DNA of 8,830 nucleotides, taken from assembly GCA_947575475.1 (NCBI GenBank), contig CANPNN010000047.1, positions 1-8,830 on the forward strand. Direction: 5' to 3'. Shown here in pieces: positions 1 to 5,628 of the stretch (position 1 is the stretch's first letter; each line of letters starts with the position of its first letter). Below the pieces are notes generated by a model. The model was not told where the DNA came from. It was given only the letters and a program-made list of their open reading frames with translations, and searched no databases. This stretch comes from an uncultured Pseudoflavonifractor sp. GTDB taxonomy: Bacteria; Bacillota_A; Clostridia; Oscillospirales; Oscillospiraceae. The position numbers were made by a program, and so were the translations under genes.

Positions 1-1616
1 CGCCTGCCCTCCGACTGGTCGGGGCGGTAGGAGGACCAAGTATCGCCGTAGTGGAAATAGGCGGTATCCACGGTATGGTAGAGTAGAAAATCCCGGGCGG
101 GGTCGTAGTAGACCAGGGTGGGCATGGTGTTCTCGGTGAGGGGGGTCAGGTAGGCCTGGGTATCGGGGTTCAGGGCGCCCTCACGGTCCACCAGGGCCCA
201 GGAGAGGCGGGTGATCTCCCCGGCTTTTACCGTCACCACCAGGTAGTCTGTCCCCTGGGGGATGGAGTCACGGTATATGGGCCAGTTCAAAAGCTGGGCC
301 ACCGCCTGCTGCCACTCCCGGGCGCCCTGCTCCCCGGCGCTGCGGTCCTCGCCCCACCAGGTTTGGCGGAGCATTAAATCCTTGGAGAGGGGCAGGGTAT
401 ACTCCCCCAGGGGCTTGCCGTGGGGGCCTTCTATGTCGCTGTACTCCAGAAGGGAGAGCTTGATGGAGGTGTAGTCCTCCCCCTCGGCGTCCGCTTCCCC
501 GATGGGCCAGGTCACGTTGGCGTAGGGGGAGCAGTATACCCCGTCTGCCAACACCGACGGCCCGCTCTCCCGGCAGGCCACCAGGGAGCCCAGGGCCACC
601 GCCAGGGCCAGGACCAGGCAGACCAAAGCTTTGCTCTGCTTTCCGGGGCGGAAGAGCTGGGTGAGGCGGGCTTTCATCTGCTCCGCCTCGCCGCCGAAGC
701 TGGTGGTAAAGGGCAAGGCCTGGGGTTCGGCGGCGGTGGCGAGGAGAAGCTCGCCGTAGGAGCGTTTATAGCCGCTGTCGTGGCCCGCTACCACGGCGGC
801 GTCGCAGCAAGCCTCCACGTCCCGGTCCGCCAGGCGGTACATGAGCCAGACCAGGGGGTTGAACCAGTGGAGGGCGCAGGCGCAGAGGAGGAATACTTTA
901 TAGGCCACGTCACGGCGTTTGACGTGGTAGAGCTCGTGGCGGAGAGCCGCCACCGCAAGGCCATCGGGGGGCAGGAGGACGGCGGGGCGCCACACTCCCA
1001 AGGTCATGGGACCGGGGATGGCTTTGCAGTGGTAGAAGGTCACCCTTCCCTCCAGGCCCAGCTCCGCGGCGTAGGGCTCCAGGCCGGTGACGGGAGTGGA
1101 GGAGCGGAGGAGCCGGCGGCGGGCCAGGAGATACCAGCCCCCCTGCCGCAGAAGGACCAAAGCTGTCCCCACCAGCCAGACCCCCGCCAGCAGGGCGGTA
1201 AGATCCACAGAAGGCCGCTGAACGGCGGCAGGCTGGGACATCTCCGAGCTGTTGGGCTGAATAGGGCTCCCAGGCTGCGCTCCCGGCTGCACAGGGTCTG
1301 CAGGCTGGGTCTGCCCGTGACTGGGGGACAGGGGCAGGGCCTGCTCCCCCGGCGGGGACACCGGTTGGATCTTGGGGGCTTGGGCAGGGACTGCCGGAAG
1401 GGTCAGGGTGTAGGCTGGGGCCTCCACTACCACAGGGGCCTTGGGCTTGGGAAGCCAGGGGGCCGCCAGCAATACCACAGCGATGACCAGCCAAAGCCCC
1501 CAGCGGGTCCGGGGGGCGTATTTTTCCTCCAACCTTCCCCGGCCCAGCAGAAGGGGCAGCAGAAGAAAAGACACGGTTGCGGACACGGTGAACACCCGCA
1601 GAAACAGGGTCGTCAT
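1..1616 (-). CDS. BlaR1/MecR1-like M56 family membrane metallopeptidase, partial at its C-terminus
   Basis: Integral-membrane zinc protease that, in characterised relatives, senses a signal outside the cell and triggers inactivation of the partner BlaI-type repressor. The visible 538 residues have hydrophobic segments at about 4-24, 39-56, 139-156 and 330-348. The zinc-protease motif HELYH is at 227-231 (H227, E228, H231), with the downstream E268-x-x-x-D272 element typical of M56. A Pro/Gln-rich loop (about 57-137) separates the second and third segments. After the last membrane segment comes an extracytoplasmic region of at least 190 residues that continues past the left edge. No Ser-x-x-Lys penicillin-binding domain is recognisable in the visible part, so a beta-lactam ligand is not supported. 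The ATG at 1616 overlaps the repressor stop codon (ATGA), giving translational coupling. The family call is firm; the signal sensed is unknown. Confidence 0.9.
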   Translation of the reverse strand, partial: MTTLFLRVFTVSATVSFLLLPLLLGRGRLEEKYAPRTRWGLWLVIAVVLLAAPWLPKPKAPVVVEAPAYTLTLPAVPAQAPKIQPVSPPGEQALPLSPSHGQTQPADPVQPGAQPGSPIQPNSSEMSQPAAVQRPSVDLTALLAGVWLVGTALVLLRQGGWYLLARRRLLRSSTPVTGLEPYAAELGLEGRVTFYHCKAIPGPMTLGVWRPAVLLPPDGLAVAALRHELYHVKRRDVAYKVFLLCACALHWFNPLVWLMYRLADRDVEACCDAAVVAGHDSGYKRSYGELLLATAAEPQALPFTTSFGGEAEQMKARLTQLFRPGKQSKALVCLVLALAVALGSLVACRESGPSVLADGVYCSPYANVTWPIGEADAEGEDYTSIKLSLLEYSDIEGPHGKPLGEYTLPLSKDLMLRQTWWGEDRSAGEQGAREWQQAVAQLLNWPIYRDSIPQGTDYLVVTVKAGEITRLSWALVDREGALNPDTQAYLTPLTENTMPTLVYYDPARDFLLYHTVDTAYFHYGDTWSSYRPDQSEGR

Positions 1617-1996
1617 CCCTTCTTCCCCCCTTCCAGTTCGTCCAGATAATCCCGCAGCTCGGAGACCTGGGAGGCGGAGAGCCGCCCCCCGTCCCACAGG
1701 GCGGCGGCAAAGGTTTTCAGGGAACCGTCATAGAGCTTCTCCAGCACCACTCCCCCTGCCTGGCGGCGGTACTCCTCCTCGGAGATAAGGGGGATATACC
1801 GGTTCACCCGCCCGGCCTTCTCACACCTGAGGAACCCCTTCTCTTCCAGCCGTTTCAGGTAACTGTGCAGGGCGCTGGCCGTCAGGGGCCTCTCCAGCCC
1901 CTCCAGGATCCTGGGGGCCTCCACCCCCTTTCCGCCGCGCCAGATCACCCGCATGATATCCAGCTCCGAATCGGGCAAGGTCTTCCGCTCTCTCAT
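1613..1996 (-). CDS. BlaI/MecI-family transcriptional repressor
   Basis: Small winged-helix DNA-binding repressor of 127 residues, the usual size for BlaI/MecI (about 120-130). The N-terminal half (about residues 5-70) is the winged helix, with the family-typical opening LPDSELDIMRVIW, the recognition-helix region LTASALHSYLKRLEEKG and the wing around RVNRYIPLIS. The C-terminal half (about 75-120) is the dimerisation region, where the partner M56 protease is thought to cause cleavage in the family. The start at 1996 is chosen because a GGAGA ribosome site lies about 8 bases upstream. An earlier in-frame ATG at 2116 would put the promoter and operators inside the gene and adds a segment with no family similarity. 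It is the first gene of an operon with the M56 protease and probably represses both through the repeats at 2012-2092. Targets elsewhere in the genome cannot be seen. Confidence 0.93.
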   Translation of the reverse strand: MRERKTLPDSELDIMRVIWRGGKGVEAPRILEGLERPLTASALHSYLKRLEEKGFLRCEKAGRVNRYIPLISEEEYRRQAGGVVLEKLYDGSLKTFAAALWDGGRLSASQVSELRDYLDELEGGKKG

Positions 1997-2011
1997 AAAA
2001 CCGTCTCCTTT

Positions 2012-2092
2012 TGCATTTGCAGAAATTCCTTCTGTCCTTATTCTACATTTGCAGAAAGCAAATGTCAAGGGTATTTTTGCAAATGCAGAAAT
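2012..2092. promoter_or_regulatory. Array of three BlaI-like operator sites
   Basis: Three same-orientation copies of T(A/G)CA(A/T)(A/T)TGCAGAAA lie at 2012-2025, 2044-2057 and 2078-2091, start to start 32 and 34 bases apart. Each has a TRCA-N2-TGCA core close to the TACA-N2-TGTA core known for BlaI/MecI operators. One copy lies in the 5' leader, one inside the promoter and one upstream of the -35 box. Assigning them to the adjacent repressor is inference from position and core similarity. Confidence 0.75.
2040..2068 (-). promoter_or_regulatory. Sigma-A promoter of the BlaI/M56 operon
   Basis: On the minus strand the -35 box is TTGACA (2063-2068), the spacer is 17 bases and the -10 box is TAGAAT (2040-2045). 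This lies about 45 bases upstream of the repressor start at 1996. The spacer is almost filled by an inverted repeat ACATTTGC-N5-GCAAATGT (2045-2065) that also touches both boxes, so a bound repressor would block RNA polymerase. Confidence 0.85.
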
Positions 2093-2114
2093 ACCCCTTG
2101 ATCCCCTCCGCCCC

Positions 2115-2144
2115 AATAAAAAAGGACGGCCCTTGGCCGTCCTT
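2115..2144 (-). terminator. Intrinsic terminator of the SLOG-family gene
   Basis: Perfect 10-bp stem AAGGACGGCC / GGCCGTCCTT (2122-2131 and 2135-2144) with a 3-base loop. It is followed on the minus strand by a run of six T then ATT. The stem overlaps the last two bases of the stop codon of the gene it ends. Confidence 0.9.
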
Positions 2145-2640
2145 ACAGGTCGATGACCTCCACCTCCACCCCATTTTTCAGGGCGTAGGAGGCGGTGTAC
2201 AGGGTCCCTCCCTTACTGCCGTCAAAGGCGGCGATGAGCAGGGAGGAGCGGTCCACCATGTAGCGGTTCCGCCGGAGCATACAGCCCCGGTCGTACTGGC
2301 GCTGGACCATGGTTTCGAAATCGCAGAGGCCTACCAGCCGCTGATATCGCTCCTTGTCCTCCGGGGGCCATTTGTCCGCCTGGGACTCACAGGGGATGGC
2401 GGCCTCCACCGTCACCCCGGGACGGCTGTCCCGCAAGGCCTGGACCGCCTCGCAGAAATAGAGGTCGCAGCCCTGGGCCATGCCGCAGATGAAGTGGCGG
2501 TAGCCCCTGTCGTAGGCCTTCTCCAGCTCCCGGCGGATGGACTCCTTCAGGGCTACGCAGCGGGGGTCGGTCTCGTCGTCCCGCCAGGGTAATTTGCCCG
2601 GCCGGTGGCCGGTAAAGCAGCAGGTGGTCTCTCGCTCCAT
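2143..2640 (-). CDS. DUF1273 / YpsA-like SLOG-fold protein
   Basis: Predicted cytoplasmic protein of 165 residues with the Rossmann-like SLOG fold seen in DUF1273/YpsA proteins, a group thought to bind nucleotides or related small ligands. Visible family motifs are FTGHRP (9-14) right after the first strand, the glycine-rich GMAQGCD (53-59), RNRYMVD (124-130) and GGT (144-146) before the last helix. There is no signal peptide or membrane segment. The start at 2640 has an AAGGAGG ribosome site about 10 bases upstream. It is a single-gene unit with its own promoter (2667-2695) and terminator (2115-2144). B. subtilis YpsA has been linked to cell division and stress, but orthology to it is not shown here and the biochemical role of this protein is unknown. 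A LexA-like motif lies just upstream of the promoter. Confidence 0.88.
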   Translation of the reverse strand: MERETTCCFTGHRPGKLPWRDDETDPRCVALKESIRRELEKAYDRGYRHFICGMAQGCDLYFCEAVQALRDSRPGVTVEAAIPCESQADKWPPEDKERYQRLVGLCDFETMVQRQYDRGCMLRRNRYMVDRSSLLIAAFDGSKGGTLYTASYALKNGVEVEVIDL

Positions 2641-2666
2641 CCTCCCCGCCTCCTTCCTTTTTTCCT

Positions 2667-2695
2667 ATTGTAGCCAATCTCGCCTCTCCCGTCAA
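2667..2695 (-). promoter_or_regulatory. Promoter of the SLOG-family gene
   Basis: On the minus strand the -35 box TTGACG (2690-2695) and -10 box TACAAT (2667-2672) are separated by 17 bases. The -10 box ends 26 bases before the ATG at 2640, leaving a very short leader that holds the ribosome site. Confidence 0.85.
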
Positions 2696-2703
2696 GGGAG
2701 AAT

Positions 2704-2717
2704 AGAACGTTTGTTTT
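2704..2717. promoter_or_regulatory. Possible LexA-type box between divergent promoters
   Basis: The sequence AGAACGTTTGTTTT keeps the Gram-positive LexA (DinR) core GAAC-N4-GTTY. It lies 8 bases upstream of the -35 box of the SLOG gene and 11 bases upstream of the -35 box of the riboswitch transcript. It matches the clearer box before dinB at 11 of 14 positions. The surrounding DNA is AT-rich, so a chance match is possible. Confidence 0.35.
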
Positions 2718-2728
2718 AAAAATTTTTC

Positions 2729-2756
2729 TTGCATTTTCCAAACGAGGCGTTATAAT
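2729..2756 (+). promoter_or_regulatory. ribU: Promoter of the FMN riboswitch-ribU transcript
   Basis: The -35 box is TTGCAT (2729-2734) and the -10 box is a perfect TATAAT (2751-2756), with a 16-base spacer. Transcription should begin near 2763, about 20 bases before the first riboswitch helix. Confidence 0.8.
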
Positions 2757-2781
2757 AGGGGTGGAACAACTGAATGTATGA

Positions 2782-2918
2782 ATGTCTTCAGGGCAGGGTG
2801 AAAATCCCGATCGGCGGTACAGTCCGCAACTCTCTTTTTCAAGAGACTGACCCGGTGGAACTCCGGGACCGACAGTGACGTATCCTTTGGGATACGAAGT
2901 CTGGATGGAAGAAGATGT
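2782..2918 (+). ncRNA. FMN riboswitch (RFN element)
   Basis: Cis-acting RNA aptamer that binds flavin mononucleotide and usually turns down riboflavin synthesis or uptake genes. The conserved RFN pieces appear in order: P1 5' strand ATGTCTTC (2782-2789), the GGGCAGGGTGAAAATCCCGA block (2791-2810), a GCGG/CCGC arm, a variable CTCT/AGAG hairpin, CCGG-TGGAAC-TCCGGG (2852-2866), ACCGACAGTGACG (2868-2880), a GTATC/GATAC hairpin, AGTCTGGATGGAAGAAG (2899-2914) and the P1 3' strand GAAGATGT (2911-2918, two G-U pairs). It lies directly upstream of ribU, a standard partner. The expression platform follows at 2917-2997. Confidence 0.97.
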
Positions 2919-2997
2919 GTATCAACACGCTCCTTTTTTGTTATACACCTGGAAGGCATAGCTCTTTCAGGTGTTACCTACAAAAATAGGGAGTGTT
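2917..2997 (+). promoter_or_regulatory. Riboswitch expression platform, probably SD sequestration
   Basis: AACAC-GC-TCC (2924-2933) can pair with the ribosome-site segment GGAGTGTT (2990-2997) with a two-base bulge, enclosing a strong 12-bp hairpin (2945-2956 with 2963-2974, loop CATAGC). Alternatively ACAC (2925-2928) pairs with GTGT (2917-2920), whose first two bases belong to P1. A run of six T follows at 2934-2939, but only a weak 4-bp hairpin precedes it, so an intrinsic terminator is less convincing. The pairing model was worked out by eye. Confidence 0.5.
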
Positions 2998-3002
2998 TTA
3001 TT

Positions 3003-3680
3003 ATGTCCAAAAACCGTTCCATCGACGTACGCACCATCGCCTGTACGGGTATGCTCTGCGCTGTGGCCTATGTGGTCATGTACCTGTCCAAGACCATCTT
3101 CGCCGGGATGGCTGTGGCCGGATTTTTGAAGTTCGATCTGAAGGATGTGGTCATCGCCATCGGCGGGTTCCTCTTTGGACCCCTCAACGTGCTGTGCACC
3201 TCCCTGATCGTCTCCCTCATTGAGATGATCACCGTCAGCACCACCGGACCCTGGGGGCTTCTCATGAACGTCATCTCCACCTGCACCTTCCTGTGCCCCG
3301 CCGCTTTCCTCTATAAGAGAAACCGCTCCTTCCAGTGGGCGGTGCTGGGGCTGGTGATCGGGGGCGTGTTTATGACGGCCAGCATGATGCTGTGGAACTA
3401 TCTGGTGACCCCCATCTATCAGGGGATGCCCCGGGCCGCCATCGCGGAAATGCTGGTGCCCGTGTTCCTGCCCTTCAACCTGACCAAGGCCCTGATGAAC
3501 GGGGCGCTGACCATGTTCCTCTATAAGCCGGTGGTGATGGCTTTGCGAAAGGCCCATCTGGTACCTGAATCCACCTCCGGCAGTGAAAAGAAAACCAACA
3601 CTTTGGTGGTCAGCGTGGTGGCCTTGTTCCTGGCGGCTACCGCCGTATTTTTGGGGCTGGTGCTGGCCAAGGTCATTTAA
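3003..3680 (+). CDS. ribU: RibU, riboflavin-specific S component of an ECF transporter
   Basis: Membrane protein of 225 residues that captures riboflavin (or FMN) and delivers it to the shared energising module EcfA-EcfA'-EcfT, which is not in this window. The sequence is almost entirely hydrophobic helices. It has the RibU-type FLKFDLKD (41-48) after the first helix, GPWGLLMNVIS (82-92), WNYLVTPIY (131-139) and FNLTKALMNG (158-167) before the last core helix. The usual six-helix core ends near residue 180. A charged linker then leads to an additional hydrophobic segment (about 200-222), making the protein longer than the usual RibU of about 190-200 residues. The ATG at 3003 follows GGGAG with a 9-base gap. 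The upstream FMN riboswitch strongly supports riboflavin as substrate. It forms a single-gene unit ended by the terminator at 3696-3731. Confidence 0.95.
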   Translation: MSKNRSIDVRTIACTGMLCAVAYVVMYLSKTIFAGMAVAGFLKFDLKDVVIAIGGFLFGPLNVLCTSLIVSLIEMITVSTTGPWGLLMNVISTCTFLCPAAFLYKRNRSFQWAVLGLVIGGVFMTASMMLWNYLVTPIYQGMPRAAIAEMLVPVFLPFNLTKALMNGALTMFLYKPVVMALRKAHLVPESTSGSEKKTNTLVVSVVALFLAATAVFLGLVLAKVI

Positions 3681-3695
3681 CTTATTACCTATTTT

Positions 3696-3731
3696 ATCGC
3701 TCCCCCGTCCTTTGGCGGGGGAGCGATTTTG
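3696..3731 (+). terminator. Intrinsic terminator after ribU
   Basis: Perfect 12-bp stem ATCGCTCCCCCG / CGGGGGAGCGAT (3696-3707 and 3716-3727) with an 8-base loop, followed by TTTGTT. It lies 15 bases after the ribU stop and directly before the next promoter. Confidence 0.92.
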
Positions 3732-3761
3732 TTGACATTGCCCTTGTTTGTCAGGTATAAT
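3732..3761 (+). promoter_or_regulatory. Promoter of the alpha-glucosidase gene
   Basis: Consensus -35 TTGACA (3732-3737) and consensus -10 TATAAT (3756-3761) are separated by 18 bases. The leader to the ATG at 3798 is short and contains AGGGAGGG. No catabolite-response element was recognised by eye. Confidence 0.88.
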
Positions 3762-3797
3762 TTGGGTACATGGAGCACTTATTAGGGAGGGCTTTAT

Positions 3798-5471
3798 ATG
3801 GAAAAGAAATGGTGGCACGGCAAAACTGCATACCAAATCTACCCCAAGAGCTTTTGTGATTCCAACGGCGACGGCATTGGCGACCTGCCGGGGATCATCG
3901 GCAAGCTGGATTATCTCAAGGAGCTGGGGGTGGACATCATCTGGCTCTCCCCCATCTACTGCTCCCCTATGGCCGATCAGGGGTATGATATCTCCGATTA
4001 CTACAACATCGATCCCCAGTTCGGCACCATGGAGGACATGGACCGGCTTTTGGCCGAGGCCAAGAAGCGGGATATGTACATCGTCATGGACCTGGTGGCC
4101 AACCACTGCTCTGACGAGCATATCTGGTTCAAAAAGGCCTGCCAGGACCCGGAGGGGCCCTATGGGAAGTATTTCTTTATCGAGCCCTGGCAGGAGGGGC
4201 AGCCTCTCCCCTGCAACTGGCGCAGCTACTTTGGCGGCTCCTGCTGGGACAAGCTGCCTGGGCACGACGACAAAGTGTATATGCACCTGTTCCACAAAAA
4301 GCAGCCCGACCTCAATTGGGAGAATCCGGCCCTTCGCCGGGAGCTGTACGATATGATCAACTGGTGGCTGGACAAAGGGCTGGCGGGATTCCGCATCGAC
4401 GCCATCATCAACATCAAGAAACTGCTGCCCTTCCGGGACTTCCCCGCCGACCGGGCGGACGGCCTCTGCTCGGCCCAGTATATGCTGGACGAGGCGGAGG
4501 GCATTGAGGAGTTTCTGGACGAGCTGGCCCGGGAGACCTTCCGGAAGCACGACGCCTTCACCGTGGGGGAGGTCTTTAACCCCAAGCCCGAGCACTTCCC
4601 CCTGATGCTGGGACCCAAGGGGTGCTTCTCGTCTATGTTCGACTTCTCCACCGCCTTCCTCAATGGCAGCGACAAGGGCTGGTATGACGCGGGGGATGTG
4701 ACTCCGGACCAGTTCAAGGAGACCTGCTTTGCCTCCCAGAAGCTGGTGGAGGGGATCGGGTTCTACTCCAACATCATTGAGAACCACGATGAGCCCCGGG
4801 GGGCTTCCCGGTATATCCCTGCCGGGGAGCAGAGCGAGACCTCCAAAAAGCTGCTGGCGGGGCTTTACTTTTTCCTGCCCGGCCTGCCCTTTATCTATCA
4901 GGGCCAGGAGATCGGCATGGAGAATATGCCCTTTACCGATATCTCCCAGGTGGACGATGTGAACACCATCGCCGAGTATCAGGTGGCTCTGGACGCGGGG
5001 CTGGAACCCAAGGAGGCCCTGCGCCTGGTGTGCCGGCTGTCCCGGGACAACAGCCGGACCCCCTTCCAGTGGGACGGCTCCGAAAACGCCGGATTCACCA
5101 GCGGCAAGCCGTGGCTGGCGGTGAACCCCAACTATCCCCAGATCAATCTGGCCCAGCAGCGGGAGCGGGACGACTCCCTCTATCAGTTCTACCGCGCGCT
5201 CTCCGGGCTGCGGAAACGCGAGGAATACCGGGAGAGCCTTGTCTACGGAGAGCTGGTCCCCTATCTCCCTGAGCAGAGGAATCTGATGGCCTACTTCCGC
5301 AAGGGAGATAAAAGCCTGCTGGTCTGCGGCAACTTCCAGACCGCCCCCCAGGACATGGCTTTGCCCGGCAAGGTCAAGGCGGTGGCGCTGAACAACCTGC
5401 CCGGGTATTCCGCCGGGGACGGTGTGGTCCATCTGGAGGGTTATCAGTTTTTGGTGCTGGAGCTGGAATAA
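3798..5471 (+). CDS. GH13 alpha-glucosidase, oligo-1,6-glucosidase/maltase group
   Basis: Cytoplasmic retaining glycosidase of 557 residues that releases glucose from the non-reducing end of short alpha-glucosides, probably sugars already imported. No signal peptide is present. The (beta/alpha)8 domain starts at the N-terminus with a calcium site of the oligo-1,6-glucosidase/dextran-glucosidase type (D21, N23, D25, D29). The four GH13 regions are intact: DLVANH (98-103), GFRIDAI (197-203; R199, nucleophile D201), TVGEV (255-259; acid/base E258) and NHD (329-331; D331). The C-terminal beta domain follows from about 480. Length and motifs fit subfamily GH13_31. Ala202 after the nucleophile, rather than Val, points to alpha-1,4 rather than alpha-1,6 preference, so malL-like naming is withheld. 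Trehalose-6-phosphate hydrolase is a less likely alternative. Start 3798 follows AGGGAGGG. It has its own promoter and terminator; no sugar transporter is adjacent. Confidence 0.95.
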   Translation: MEKKWWHGKTAYQIYPKSFCDSNGDGIGDLPGIIGKLDYLKELGVDIIWLSPIYCSPMADQGYDISDYYNIDPQFGTMEDMDRLLAEAKKRDMYIVMDLVANHCSDEHIWFKKACQDPEGPYGKYFFIEPWQEGQPLPCNWRSYFGGSCWDKLPGHDDKVYMHLFHKKQPDLNWENPALRRELYDMINWWLDKGLAGFRIDAIINIKKLLPFRDFPADRADGLCSAQYMLDEAEGIEEFLDELARETFRKHDAFTVGEVFNPKPEHFPLMLGPKGCFSSMFDFSTAFLNGSDKGWYDAGDVTPDQFKETCFASQKLVEGIGFYSNIIENHDEPRGASRYIPAGEQSETSKKLLAGLYFFLPGLPFIYQGQEIGMENMPFTDISQVDDVNTIAEYQVALDAGLEPKEALRLVCRLSRDNSRTPFQWDGSENAGFTSGKPWLAVNPNYPQINLAQQRERDDSLYQFYRALSGLRKREEYRESLVYGELVPYLPEQRNLMAYFRKGDKSLLVCGNFQTAPQDMALPGKVKAVALNNLPGYSAGDGVVHLEGYQFLVLELE

Positions 5472-5482
5472 AGTAAATTTGT

Positions 5483-5525
5483 AAAATATCCCTCTCCCCT
5501 TTTTAGGGCGAGAGGGATATTTTTT
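5483..5525 (+). terminator. Intrinsic terminator after the alpha-glucosidase gene
   Basis: A 14-bp stem AAAATATCCCTCTC / GAGAGGGATATTTT (5483-5496 and 5510-5523) around a 13-base loop that can add inner CCCT/AGGG pairing. A run of six T ends the structure at 5525. It begins 12 bases after the stop codon. Confidence 0.93.
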
Positions 5526-5528
5526 CAT

Positions 5529-5542
5529 AGAACATTCGTTTG
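5529..5542. promoter_or_regulatory. LexA (DinR)-type SOS box overlapping the dinB promoter
   Basis: AGAACATTCGTTTG contains the full Gram-positive LexA core GAAC-N4-GTTY (GAAC at 5530-5533, GTTT at 5538-5541). It overlaps the first three bases of the -35 box at 5540-5545, a typical position for repression. The gene is a translesion polymerase, a classic SOS target in many bacteria. LexA itself is not in the window. Confidence 0.65.
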
Positions 5543-5568
5543 ACTTTTGTGAGATGGAGTGGTATACT
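5540..5568 (+). promoter_or_regulatory. dinB: Promoter of dinB
   Basis: The -35 box is TTGACT (5540-5545) and the -10 box TATACT (5563-5568), spaced by 17 bases. The in-frame ATG at 5554 lies inside this promoter and so cannot be the start of the protein made from it, which supports the ATG at 5629. Confidence 0.85.
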
Positions 5569-5579
5569 GATAGAGAGAT

Positions 5580-5601
5580 GGGCGGATGGGGACATCCGCC
5601 C
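5580..5601. repeat. REP-like palindrome in the dinB leader
   Basis: Perfect 9-bp inverted repeat GGGCGGATG / CATCCGCCC (5580-5588 and 5593-5601) around a GGGA loop, flanked by CCTACGGAGG. On the minus strand it reads GTAGGGGCGG followed by the palindrome, the look of short interspersed palindromic repeats I recall from Oscillospiraceae genomes. No second copy was seen in this window, so repeat status is inference. It would form a hairpin in the dinB mRNA between promoter and ribosome site. Confidence 0.5.
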
Positions 5602-5628
5602 CTACGGAGGAATGCAGGGGGTGATGGG

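Noticed and set aside
420..1649. 409-codon open frame on the plus strand opposite the M56 gene
   Set aside because: The product is Gly/Gln/His-rich with no domain, and no ribosome site was noted. The minus-strand frame holds the HExxH protease and the ATGA overlap.
910..1710. 266-codon minus-strand frame overlapping the M56 and BlaI genes
   Set aside because: It is a shifted frame of the same strand, Pro/Gly-rich with no family signature; the M56 frame starting at 1616 explains the region.
2917..2939. Classic intrinsic terminator as the riboswitch platform
   Set aside because: The T run is present, but the preceding stem is only 4 bp (GTGT/ACAC) and separated by GCTCC, so I could not support a standard terminator; SD sequestration fits better.
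5554..5628. Longer N-terminus for DNA polymerase IV from the ATG at 5554
   Set aside because: This ATG lies within the promoter (-35 at 5540, -10 at 5563), and the added residues include the palindrome translation and no family similarity.
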